Part shown: positions 21,343-30,113 of the stretch, piece by piece
Numbering within the stretch: the stretch's first letter is position 1
Layout: each line of letters opens with the position of its first letter
NCBI GenBank assembly: GCA_002840535.1
Contig: PHBH01000019.1
Location: 62,001 to 126,000 of the forward strand
Direction: 5' to 3'
From: Deltaproteobacteria bacterium HGW-Deltaproteobacteria-15
GTDB taxonomy: Bacteria > Desulfobacterota > DSM-4660 > Desulfatiglandales > HGW-15
Length of the DNA: 64,000 bases
The notes under the pieces: generated by a model
What the model was told of the DNA's origin: nothing
What the model saw: the letters and a program-made list of their open reading frames with translations, nothing else
The model's database searches: none
Translations under genes and position numbers: made by a program

Positions 21343-22417
21343 GCTTCTTCTCCTCGGCTCCGGCCCTGATCTTGATCAGTTCCGCCACGATGCTCACCCC
21401 TATTTCTTCCGGCGTTTCCGCGCCGATGTCGATCCCTATAGGCGAATGAACCCGGTCGAGATCCGATTGACTGAACCCCTCTTGAAGCAGCTTCTCATAG
21501 ATAATGGCCCTTTTCCGCCTGCTGCCGATCATGCCGATATATCCCGCCCCGGACCTTAAGCACTGTTCGAGCACGGTTTTGTCATGGGCATGTCCCCTGG
21601 TCACTATCACCATGTAGGATGCCTTGTCGATCGGGAGCTTTTCCACGGCGTCCTTGAAGTCCATCCTGACTACCTCGCTTGCTTCAGGGAACCTTTCCGG
21701 ATCTGCAAACTCCTGCCGGTCGTCCACTACAACAACTCGGAAATCTACATGGCTTGCGAGTGGCACGATCTGCGCCGATACATGTCCTCCGCCGAAAATA
21801 TAGACAACCGGATCAGCCGCAAGAGGCGCGACAAAAAGATGGAGTTCCCTTCCGTCTTTTTCGCGATAGCTCACAAGGACGGGTTTTCGCTTTCGGAGAA
21901 ACTGATTCATCTCCTCGACGACAAGGGCCTCCAACCGTGCGCTCGGCAAGGATCCCAGCCTGTCTCCATCCCTTCCGATGACCAGTTTCGGGGCAGACCC
22001 TTCTTGATGAAAATCAGGGTCGACCAGGGTTGCAACCAGGCCTGAGCCGGACTGGCGGACGATTGTCTCTGCCTTTTCGTATAACTGCACCTGCTTCAAT
22101 TTCTCCGGAAAGATGGGTTCCAGGAACACCTCCACCTCTCCTCCACAAAGCATCTCCGTTTTGTACACATCTTTCCCCATCAGGGACAAGCCCAGCAGGG
22201 CCGGAGCACGCTTGCGGAAAACATTCGCCGACTCCTCGATGACTTTGGCCTCGAGAAGCCCTCCCCCTATGGTTCCGAGGGAACGGCCGTCCTCGAGCAC
22301 GAGAATACTCGCACCCACCCCTCTCGGCCCGGACCCGCTGAGCCTCGTGATTGTGGCAAGGACGACAGGGTGTCCGTCCTTCAGCAGCCCAAAGATTTTC
22401 GAATATATCTCACTCAT
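21326..22417 (-). CDS. XdhC/CoxF family molybdoenzyme maturation protein
   Basis: ATITRLSGSGPRGVGASILV; FGGGHVSAQIVPLA; YIGMIGSRRKRAIIYEKL. Overlaps the LUD gene start by 17 nt. Confidence 0.9.
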   Translation of the reverse strand: MSEIYSKIFGLLKDGHPVVLATITRLSGSGPRGVGASILVLEDGRSLGTIGGGLLEAKVIEESANVFRKRAPALLGLSLMGKDVYKTEMLCGGEVEVFLEPIFPEKLKQVQLYEKAETIVRQSGSGLVATLVDPDFHQEGSAPKLVIGRDGDRLGSLPSARLEALVVEEMNQFLRKRKPVLVSYREKDGRELHLFVAPLAADPVVYIFGGGHVSAQIVPLASHVDFRVVVVDDRQEFADPERFPEASEVVRMDFKDAVEKLPIDKASYMVIVTRGHAHDKTVLEQCLRSGAGYIGMIGSRRKRAIIYEKLLQEGFSQSDLDRVHSPIGIDIGAETPEEIGVSIVAELIKIRAGAEEKKHERIM

Positions 22418-22701
22418 CCACGCTTCTCCAAAAAAGTATTATGAGTCTCACGCCAATCCCCGGATCAAGAACTTAGACAGGATAACAGGATCAACAGGAT
22501 TTTGGCAGTTGTCATCTCGACGGAAGATCTTAACTCCCTCCAAGCATAAGATTTCTCCCCCCCGCTTGGGCGGGGGCCCGAAATGACATTTTATTAAAGG
22601 CCCTTCTGGGGCACGGCTTCTGTCACTACCAACCCTCTTCCTTGATTCGTGTTCATCCGTGTTGATCCGTGTCCCATAATCTTCTTTGCTTTGCCTTTGC
22701 T

Positions 22702-22762
22702 GACCTCTGACTTCTGATCTCTGATCTCTGTCCTCTGACTTCTGACTTCTGTCCTCTGACTT
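22702..22762. repeat. heptamer array
   Basis: tgacctctgacttctgatctctgatctctgtcctctgacttctgacttctgtcctctgact. Confidence 0.88.
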
Positions 22763-22771
22763 AAGCGCTAT

Positions 22772-22880
22772 GCCCTATGCTTTTGACTCTTACTGCTTAT
22801 CGTAGCGAAGCGAAGATCCCGTGTGTCGTTTCGCGGGACTGCTCACTGCTTACTGCCTACTCTTTTCTCCCTGCGTTATG
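22772..22880. repeat. dispersed repeat X, copy 1
   Basis: ctatgcttttgactcttactgcttatcgtagcgaagcgaagatcccgtgtgtcgtttcgcgggactgctcactgcttactgc. Confidence 0.88.
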
Positions 22881-23682
22881 CGGCTTTCGTATAAACCTCC
22901 CAGGATTTCTTCATCAGTGACCCGACCAGCACGCGCTCCACCTGCAGATCGCCGCCTGTCAGGATAAGACGGGTCAGTTCCTCGATTTCTTCCCGATCAG
23001 GAGCAACGTCTGCCTTGTTCAGGAAAACCACCTTTCTCGATGACTCCGGACTGCCTTTGAACGATCCCTCGGGATGGCCGATGAGTCTGTACAAACACCG
23101 GCCCGTGATAGCCTCTCCCCACCCGGTCCGGGTGATCTTCTCGAAAGCATCCGCTCTGAATACGACATCCGGTGTCAGGGGCGAGCCAAGGGCTTCCAAG
23201 CCGATGACTGCCAGAACCATTGTTGCCGAACATGGGATGACCGGCTCGTGTGTCAGAGGGGCCTTCACAGGATGACCGGCCGACCCGTCCGCCTCGGCCA
23301 CGATGTAATCCGCATTCTCCTCCACGAACACGCCATCCAGCAGAGAAGGATCGACTCCCTGCACCTTTCCCGACTCAAGACTCCTCTGCCCCAGAAAAAC
23401 AGCTCTCCCCTTTTCCAGATCCCGACTGAGATTTTCTCTCCAAAACGGGTCAGGATCGATCAGCCGAACGGATTCGAACTGTGATGCCTCAGAAAGCCAC
23501 ACCTTTGTCGTAGTGCCGGCAACCACCTTCTCCCCGGCGGCCGCCAATTCCCTGGCCAGCGCGAGCAGAAGAGTCGTCTTGCCTCCGGCGCCCACAAGGG
23601 CGATATGCTCTCTCGGACCAAGTGCCAGAGATTCAATCAAGTTGCACGATGCATGATTCAAGATGCAGATCCACTGATTCAA
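22876..23682 (-). CDS. yqeC: YqeC-like selenium-dependent hydroxylase accessory protein
   Basis: IALVGAGGKTTLLLALARELAAAGEKVVAGTTTKVW; VEADGSAGHPVKAPLTHEPVIP. The first ~18 codons read into a repeat, so the true start is uncertain. Confidence 0.85.
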   Translation of the reverse strand: MNQWICILNHASCNLIESLALGPREHIALVGAGGKTTLLLALARELAAAGEKVVAGTTTKVWLSEASQFESVRLIDPDPFWRENLSRDLEKGRAVFLGQRSLESGKVQGVDPSLLDGVFVEENADYIVAEADGSAGHPVKAPLTHEPVIPCSATMVLAVIGLEALGSPLTPDVVFRADAFEKITRTGWGEAITGRCLYRLIGHPEGSFKGSPESSRKVVFLNKADVAPDREEIEELTRLILTGGDLQVERVLVGSLMKKSWEVYTKAA

Positions 23683-23689
23683 AGATGAT

Positions 23690-23913
23690 ATTCACCGCAG
23701 AGGCGCGGAGTACGCAGAGAGGAAATATTTTTCAATGGCGGGAGATGCCGCCATTGAAAAAGCTCGCCGCTCAGCGGGGTCTTTGTTTCACATGTCGGTT
23801 GAACATATCCGCCCTCTGACTGTAGTCGCCGGTGAGCTATCCTTTTTGTCTGGCGTCGTCTCCCGCCAGACAAAAAAGAATTCACTCTGCGTTCTCAGCG
23901 CCTCTGCGGTGAA
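23690..23913. mobile_element. MITE-like element copy A (TIR, hairpin 1, hairpin 2, TIR)
   Basis: TIRs attcaccgcagaggcgcggagtacgcagag / ctctgcgttctcagcgcctctgcggtgaat; hairpin 1 TTTTTCAATGGCGG-gagatg-CCGCCATTGAAAAA; hairpin 2 CTTTTTGTCTGGCG-tcgtctcc-CGCCAGACAAAAAAG. Confidence 0.85.
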
Positions 23914-24045
23914 TTCCTTGCAGTTGCTGATCTCTGACCTCCGACCTCTGTCCTTCTTTATCTCTTCGCCATGCTCTATGCGCCATGCGCTATGCTGCTC
24001 ACTTCTGCTTCCACGCTATGCTCTTTGCGCCACGCTTCCCGGCCT

Positions 24046-25947
24046 CTATTTCTTTCGCAGCACCCTTTTGTCCCCGACCCTCACCGTAACCTGAGTGATG
24101 TCGAAATACTCGAGAAGGGGAATGGTGTATTTCCTGGAGACATTCGTCATCTCCTTGAACTGCGGAGTGTCGATCTCCCCCTTCTCCCTCAGGTGCTCAA
24201 TCAGCCTGCTTCTGAGTTCTGCGAGCGCATCCCGGTGGAAAAAGAGATCCTCCTTGACCTTGATGAGGACCCCCTCCTTGAGCATGACCTGGAGCACATC
24301 AGGACCCCCGCCCGCAAACTCATCCTTGATCTCCTTGAAGTACGGGGGCTGAAGACCGCCCTTCAGATAAATCTCCTCGATGCGTCGACGCACCTGCTGC
24401 TGATCCGCGGCCAGAGTAACCTTGTGGCTCCCCAGTCTCAGGGTCTCCTTCTCCTGGACGACCACCCCCTCGTTTGTGAGCTGGCTTATCAGAAACTGAA
24501 AGAGCTTCGGATTGCGTAATCCGGCTGTTCGGGACCGGAGCTCCTCCTTGTGAAACCCCTCCCTCAGAGGATTCTCCCGATGATAGCGCTCGAGGGTGGA
24601 GGTGATCTCATCTCTCGCCGCCTGCAGGTACTCAGAATGGATGAGACCCCCTTTCTCCCTGTCATAGAGGATCACCTTCTTCTGCGCCAGAAGTTTCTTC
24701 AAAACCTCGTCAAGCCGCTTCCTGCTCGTGTTGGTCAGGAAAGGAAGAGCGGACTGTTCCATTCCCCTGAACCGCCCCGTATGGACGAACTGTTCCGTGA
24801 TTTCGTTCAAGTCTCCCCGGTTGAGTGTTTTCAACTCGGAGAGGGACTTCTCCGCTCTCCGCTTTCGCCTTTCGGGAAGGGCATTCAACACCTCCCCGCC
24901 CCCGATTGCCCTCACAGGTGAATAGCTCCTGATCACATACCGGTCGCGCGCCAGAAGCAGAGTGGGTTTCTCGAGCCTGATCTGGGCGAAGCAGGTCTCG
25001 CCAGGGTTCAGTTCGTCCCTGTCCAGGAGGAGGATGGTAGAGATGATTTCCGAGGTCCCGGTGTGAAACCTTACTTTTGCTCTGTGTTTCAGTTTTCGCG
25101 GTGCGCTCTTGAGCAGATCGAGGGTCACGTCCGCCAGTTGAGTCGCCCTCAGGGAATCCTTTGCGGCAAGCACATCCCCCCTCTCGATCTCCGCCTTTTC
25201 CACTCCCTGAAGATTGATGGCGGTCCGAAGCCCTGCGCTCACCCTCGTAACCTCACGGTTATGGACCTGGATACCCCTGATCTTGGATGTGACATCCTTT
25301 GGGTAGATTGTGGCCTCTTCTCCCAGGTCGATCTGGCCCGATATTGTTGTCCCGGTGACGACCGTACCGAATCCCTTCATGGTAAAAACGCGGTCTATGG
25401 GGAGACGAAAGAAGCTACCCGTGTCCCTTTCCGCCACCCCCTTGACCAGGTTGTCCAGGGTCTTCAGAAGCTCGTCAATCCCGCGGCCTGTGGTCGAGGA
25501 GACCTCGATCACGGGTGCGCCGGCCAGAAAGGTGCCGGTAAGGAAATTGGAGACGTCCTCCTTGACGAGCTCGAGCCAGTCGGAGTCCACGAGATCCACT
25601 TTGGTCAGGATCACCAGCCCGCTTCTGACCCTCAGGAGCTGGCAGATTTCAAGATGCTCTCTGGTCTGGGGCATGACCCCTTCGTCGGCTGCTATGACGA
25701 GCGCCACGAGATCGATGCCGGTCGCGCCCGCAACCATGTTCTTTACGAACTTCTCATGCCCGGGTACGTCCACAATGCCCAACATCTGGCCTCCTGGAAG
25801 CTCCAGATGCGCGAAGCCCAGCTCAATGGTGATGCCGCGCGCCTTCTCTTCCTTGAGCCTGTCAGTGTCTATGCCGGTAAGAGCTCTGACCAGTGTTGTC
25901 TTACCGTGATCGATGTGGCCGGCCGTGCCGAGAATGATCTGTTTCAT
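24046..25947 (-). CDS. selB: selenocysteine-specific translation elongation factor SelB
   Basis: [74 protein letters not shown]-terminal winged-helix region. Confidence 0.96.
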   Translation of the reverse strand: MKQIILGTAGHIDHGKTTLVRALTGIDTDRLKEEKARGITIELGFAHLELPGGQMLGIVDVPGHEKFVKNMVAGATGIDLVALVIAADEGVMPQTREHLEICQLLRVRSGLVILTKVDLVDSDWLELVKEDVSNFLTGTFLAGAPVIEVSSTTGRGIDELLKTLDNLVKGVAERDTGSFFRLPIDRVFTMKGFGTVVTGTTISGQIDLGEEATIYPKDVTSKIRGIQVHNREVTRVSAGLRTAINLQGVEKAEIERGDVLAAKDSLRATQLADVTLDLLKSAPRKLKHRAKVRFHTGTSEIISTILLLDRDELNPGETCFAQIRLEKPTLLLARDRYVIRSYSPVRAIGGGEVLNALPERRKRRAEKSLSELKTLNRGDLNEITEQFVHTGRFRGMEQSALPFLTNTSRKRLDEVLKKLLAQKKVILYDREKGGLIHSEYLQAARDEITSTLERYHRENPLREGFHKEELRSRTAGLRNPKLFQFLISQLTNEGVVVQEKETLRLGSHKVTLAADQQQVRRRIEEIYLKGGLQPPYFKEIKDEFAGGGPDVLQVMLKEGVLIKVKEDLFFHRDALAELRSRLIEHLREKGEIDTPQFKEMTNVSRKYTIPLLEYFDITQVTVRVGDKRVLRKK

Positions 25948-26132
25948 GAGCTACTCACAAGAGTTGATGCATGGATGCAGGATACAGGACGCACGATCAA
26001 CGGCAAAGAATTGCATGTACGGCAGTTGCAGAAATCAGAGACCTTCGGATGCCTTTCACTCCTGGACCAAGAACCGTTCGTCACTGGCGTTCTCACCTCA
26101 TGCATCCTGTGTCCCTGGACCCTGCGTCTCAG

Positions 26133-26165
26133 AAATAAAAAGGCAGCCGTTTGTGAGCGGCTGCC
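26133..26165 (-). terminator. Rho-independent terminator downstream of tRNA-Asn
   Basis: Minus strand GGCAGCCG-ctcacaaa-CGGCTGCC followed by TTTTTATTT. Confidence 0.85.
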
Positions 26166-26176
26166 TCATTTCCTTC

Positions 26177-26508
26177 TGGCTCCCCGGGACGGACTCGAAC
26201 CGCCGACCAAGTGGTTACAAGTGCCCTGATATTTCTATCAGGCTTGGACTATCTCATCACCCGTCCCCAATTTCGGGGCTGAGGGTGTCGGGCGCTTCCC
26301 CCGATTTGTCACCGGGGTACGAGCCGAAGCTCTAGTCTCTGCACCTTCCCTGAAAAACATTCCAGGGCTTGGCTCAGGATTACCATTCTCCACATCGCGT
26401 GGGGGGCAGGCTTCCCTGAATTCACCCGATTTTTCAACCACGATTTCTCGTGGAAGCTGCAGTTCCCTCTTCCACAGCCACCCGCTCTACCTGCTGAGCT
26501 ACCGGGGA
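26177..26508 (-). tRNA. tRNA-Asn(GUU), CCA encoded, split by a group I intron
   Basis: Joined exons (26508..26474 + 26217..26177): TCCCCGGTAGCTCAGCAGGTAGAGCGGGTGGCTGT/TAACCACTTGGTCGGCGGTTCGAGTCCGTCCCGGGGAGCCA = 76-nt cloverleaf with 7-bp acceptor, GGTGG/CCACT anticodon stem, loop CTGTTAA. Confidence 0.93.
26218..26473 (-). ncRNA. group I (IC3-like) self-splicing intron inside the tRNA-Asn anticodon, no ORF
   Basis: 5' exon ends in U, intron ends in G; P1 = exon GCUGU with intron GCAGC (U.G at splice site); P2 CCACGA-GAAA-UCGUGG; core AAUCCUGAGCCAAGCC, GGUGCAGAGACUA and GAUAGUCC (P7 GACUA/UAGUC); P9 CCUGAU-agaaau-AUCAGG. Confidence 0.92.
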
Positions 26509-26649
26509 ACAACATTGCGGGGCAGGCAAACAGGCCCGCCCCTCGTGGGAATCCCGAACATTCAGGATTCAAACGGACGTAAACAGTAGGATCTTATAGT
26601 AATCCGGAAGATCTGTCTATTGAATTCTGACTTCTGATCTCTGTCTGTT

Positions 26650-26967
26650 TTAGATTTCGAAATTCGACCTTCGGCTCTCCCGTTGCTCCTTGTAGGCCTG
26701 CATCCCGGCCTCGATAGCCTTGCGGATGATTTCCTTCTCCCGATTGGTGAAGTCCCTCGCCCTGTCGACAAGTCCCCTCGCCTCTTTTTCAAGTTCTTCT
26801 CTTCCTTCGAAGATTTTTTCCTGGCCCTTTTTCACCTCTTCACCAACCCGCTGTCTGCCCTGTTCGGCGAATTTCACAATCTTTTCTCGCGCCCTGGGAG
26901 AAACGAACAGCAGTGCTGACGCCCCAAAAATTCCGCCCAGAAAAAAATAGATCCATCGATCCGACAT
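26650..26967 (-). CDS. YtxH-like small membrane protein
   Basis: MSDRWIYFFLGGIFGASALLFVSPRAREKIVKFAEQG... single TM plus amphipathic helix. Confidence 0.65.
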   Translation of the reverse strand: MSDRWIYFFLGGIFGASALLFVSPRAREKIVKFAEQGRQRVGEEVKKGQEKIFEGREELEKEARGLVDRARDFTNREKEIIRKAIEAGMQAYKEQRESRRSNFEI

Positions 26968-27305
26968 ATTATTCCTCTCGAGCATGGTGCGCTCCTCCTT
27001 TTATCAAAGTCATTTAAGAAAGTTACGATTTACTCGTCTCCTCCGCAATTCCTGAAATCCTGTACTTCATGTTTCAGTATGGCTCATCCGCTCGGAACCA
27101 AAGGTTCTCTGGGCCATTTTTCTGCTCTTTGTGATCCGTTAGATCCGCATTCCCAGAAACCCTGCCGATGTCGCGGCTGTCAGGGGAACACAGAATACCC
27201 GTTACCGTCCCTTGAAATACCTGCGTTACCCTATTCTGACCCTTTCCCTATCCACATAGGATGCCCAACAGGAGACACGATTGGCTGCACGACAAAAGCG
27301 AAGAG

Positions 27306-27361
27306 GTCTCTCGCAGAGGCGCAGAGTGAATTTCTTTCCCCTCTGCGCCTCTGCGAGAGAC
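27306..27361. repeat. minimal copy: 21-bp perfect inverted repeat related to the element TIRs
   Basis: GTCTCTCGCAGAGGCGCAGAG-tgaatttctttccc-CTCTGCGCCTCTGCGAGAGAC. Confidence 0.85.
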
Positions 27362-27406
27362 TGTCTTTAACGCTGCATCTTGCATCTTGAATCCTGGATT
27401 GATCTT

Positions 27407-29317
27407 ATGACTGTTAATCAATGGGGAATCGAGAGCGGTTTCGAGGATGCCCTGGGGCAGTGGCAGGATACGCCGGAGAAGGTGCGCAGAGCCATTCACT
27501 CCGCCATGGGCGCGGATCCCAAGGAACCGGCCCCACTCGATTATCCTGTGCGTGTGATTCATCCCGGAGATGATGTATCGGTGCCGTTGCCGGCCGATCT
27601 GACTCTCGAAGATGGCCCCGCGATTCGGGTGCACAAGAAATTGCCTCCCGACCTGCCCCTCGGATACCACGTGCTCCAGAGCCTGAACGATGAAACGAAA
27701 ATCGAGCTCATTGTCTGTCCCCGTGCATGTTATTTTCCCGAGGAACTCCGAACCTGGGGATGGGCTTTGCAGCTTTACTCGCTTCGGTCCGCCGGAAGCT
27801 GGGGAATGGGAGATCTGGCCGATCTGCGCAGAGTGGCCCGGTGGTCCAAAGAAAAGGCGGATGCTGGAATCCTCCTTCTCAACCCTCTTCACGCAGCCAC
27901 CCCCATAATCCCTCAGACGCCGAGTCCTTATTTTCCCAGCACCCGCATTTACAAGAATCTCCTGTATCTTTGCATCGAGGAGATCCCTGGCGCTCAGGAT
28001 GCCGTGCCGGAACTGGAAAGCCTTGCCAATGCCGGACGGGCGCTCAACCACGAGAGCCTTATCGACAGAGACACGATTTTCCGGCTCAAGTTCCAAGCCC
28101 TGCAAAAACTCTGGAAGAGCTTCAGGGACGATCCCGCGTTCGACGAGTTCATCCTGGATCAAGGCGAGTCCCTGACCAAATTTGCAGTGTTCTGCGGACT
28201 TGTTCAGAGATTCGGGAGTGACTGGAGCACGTGGCCTTCGGGATATCGCCACCCCTTCTCCCTGGATGTGGCACGGTTTGCACAGGAAAACTCTGAAACC
28301 ATCCGCTTCTACAAATGGATCCAGTGGCTCCTGGATGTGCAGATGGCACGGGCGGGTGAACCTTTGTCTTTGATGCAGGATCTGCCGATTGGAGTGGACC
28401 CCAAGGGTGCCGATGCGTGGGTCTGGCAGGATTCGCTCGCCCTCGGCGCAACCGTGGGCGCGCCGCCGGATGAATTCAATACAAAAGGGCAGAATTGGGG
28501 ACTCCCGCCCTTTATTCCGCACAGGCTGAGAGAAACGGCTTACCGGCCCTTCCGCCAAACCATCAGGGCCACGCTCCGACACTCCGGGGGTCTGCGCGTG
28601 GACCATATCATGGGCCTCTTCAGGCTCTTCTGGATCCCTGAATCCGCGGATGCTTCACAAGGCGGCTACGTGCGGTACCCTGCAGAAGAGCTCCTGGCCA
28701 TCCTTTCCCTTGAAAGCCTGCGAGCCAGGGCATTCGTAGTGGGAGAGGATCTCGGCACAGTGGAAAAAGGAGTCACCGAACAACTGGCCGCGCACCGCAT
28801 CATGTCTTACAAGGTCCTCTGGTTCGAAGCGTCCCCGCCTTCTGAATACCCCGAGATGGCCCTGGCGGCGGTAACCACTCATGATCTGCCCACGATAGCC
28901 GGATTGTGGAGCGGATCAGATCTTGAAGCGCAACGAAAGCTCGGTCTGAATCCCAATGAGCAAGGGACTCTGGAAATTCTGGGCCGCCTGCGGAAGCTGA
29001 CGAGGACTACGCATCGGGCGAAGCCGCATGAAGTGATTGTGAAAACCTACCGTTCGCTTTCCACGGCGCCTTCGGCCGTTGTGACCGCATCACTCGAGGA
29101 TGGACTCGCCGTAGAGACAAGGCCAAACATGCCGGGCACGATCGATGAGTGGCCCAACTGGTCCATTCCGCTTCCGGAACCCCTGGAAGAGATCGAGCAA
29201 AACCCCTTGATCGCCGAAATTGCCCGCACCCTCAGCAGGAGCAGAAAAAGGAAGAGATCAGCATCCGGCACGCCGCGAAAGAGGAGCGCTGATGGCGCGA
29301 AGCGCAAAACCGCATAG
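27407..29317 (+). CDS. malQ: 4-alpha-glucanotransferase, second, longer paralog with N-terminal extension
   Basis: WGWALQLYSLRSAGSWGMGDLADLRR; LRVDHIMGLFRLFWIP; VGEDLGTVEKGV; TTHDLPTIAGLW. Confidence 0.9.
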   Translation: MTVNQWGIESGFEDALGQWQDTPEKVRRAIHSAMGADPKEPAPLDYPVRVIHPGDDVSVPLPADLTLEDGPAIRVHKKLPPDLPLGYHVLQSLNDETKIELIVCPRACYFPEELRTWGWALQLYSLRSAGSWGMGDLADLRRVARWSKEKADAGILLLNPLHAATPIIPQTPSPYFPSTRIYKNLLYLCIEEIPGAQDAVPELESLANAGRALNHESLIDRDTIFRLKFQALQKLWKSFRDDPAFDEFILDQGESLTKFAVFCGLVQRFGSDWSTWPSGYRHPFSLDVARFAQENSETIRFYKWIQWLLDVQMARAGEPLSLMQDLPIGVDPKGADAWVWQDSLALGATVGAPPDEFNTKGQNWGLPPFIPHRLRETAYRPFRQTIRATLRHSGGLRVDHIMGLFRLFWIPESADASQGGYVRYPAEELLAILSLESLRARAFVVGEDLGTVEKGVTEQLAAHRIMSYKVLWFEASPPSEYPEMALAAVTTHDLPTIAGLWSGSDLEAQRKLGLNPNEQGTLEILGRLRKLTRTTHRAKPHEVIVKTYRSLSTAPSAVVTASLEDGLAVETRPNMPGTIDEWPNWSIPLPEPLEEIEQNPLIAEIARTLSRSRKRKRSASGTPRKRSADGAKRKTA

Positions 29318-29331
29318 AGCATGGCGAAAAA

Positions 29332-29433
29332 GTTACCGTCACTCCGGCGAAGGCCGGAGTCCGGATCCTTCCGTAAAGACTCCGCCCTTTGCGCCATGCG
29401 GTATGCTCTTTTTGTCTTGCCGTTGCCGTCTCT
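29332..29433. repeat. 102-bp intergenic repeat, copy 1
   Basis: gttaccgtcactccggcgaaggccggagtccggatccttccgtaaagactccgccctttgcgccatgcggtatgctctttttgtcttgccgttgccgtctct. Confidence 0.92.
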
Positions 29434-29572
29434 ATCTTCTGTCTTCCGTCCTCTGCCCTCTGTCCTCTGCTCTCTGTCTTCCGTCCTCTGTCTTCCGTCC
29501 TCTGTCTTCTGTCCTCTGCCCTCTGTCCTCCGCCCTCTGTCCTCCGACCTCTGGTCTCTTTGCCGTTGCTGA
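29432..29572. repeat. heptamer array (YTCTGTC/CCGTCCT variants)
   Basis: cttctgtcttccgtcctctgccctctgtcctctgctctctgtc... Confidence 0.92.
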
Positions 29573-29576
29573 CTTC

Positions 29577-29694
29577 AGCGCAATGCCCTATGCTTTTGAC
29601 TCTTACTGCTTATCGTAGCGAAGCGAAGCTCCCGTGTGTCGTTTCGCGGGACTGCTCACTGCTTACTGCTCACTCTTTCCCCCTGCGCTATGCT
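29577..29694. repeat. dispersed repeat X, copy 2
   Basis: Nearly identical to 22772..22880 by eye. Confidence 0.88.
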
Positions 29695-30113
29695 GCTGCT
29701 ACTCTCCTCTTGTCTCGTGTTCATCCGCGTTCTATAATCTTTCTGTTTGCCGTTGCTGCTTCCGTCTTCTGACCTCCGGTCTCCCTTGTCTTTGGCCGTT
29801 GCCGACTTCTGTCCTCTGACTTCTTACCTCCGGTCTCTTGCCGTTGCTGACTTCTGTCCTCTAGTTTCCTTTTTTGTCTTTACCGTTACTATTTTCCAGA
29901 CGCTATGCGCTATGCTCCAATGCGCCATGCTGTTTTTCACGTGCTATGCTGCTCCTAATCTTCTTGTCTTCATACTTCTTTCATTTTTTTCTTCTCTTTT
30001 TTTCATCACACAAGCCTGAGAGCCTTGACAATAGCCTTTCTATGGGTTACACCCTGTAAGGCCATGTAGATCATGGACGTAGTTTGGATACGTAAACACG
30101 CAGGAGATATGTA

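Noticed and set aside
23728-23878. Internal hairpins of element copy A as intrinsic terminators
   Set aside because: The T-run is at the 5' side and the A-run at the 3' side of each stem on both strands, so they extend the stem rather than form a 3' U-tract.
26177-26508. selC (tRNA-Sec) because of adjacency to selB
   Set aside because: Spliced product is a standard 7-bp-acceptor, short-variable-loop tRNA with GUU anticodon.
27248-28606. 452-aa minus-strand ORF
   Set aside because: Antisense to the second malQ.
29220-30059. Several overlapping ORFs rich in LCPLSSVLC and similar
   Set aside because: Translations of stop-poor heptamer arrays and other repeat words, not genes.
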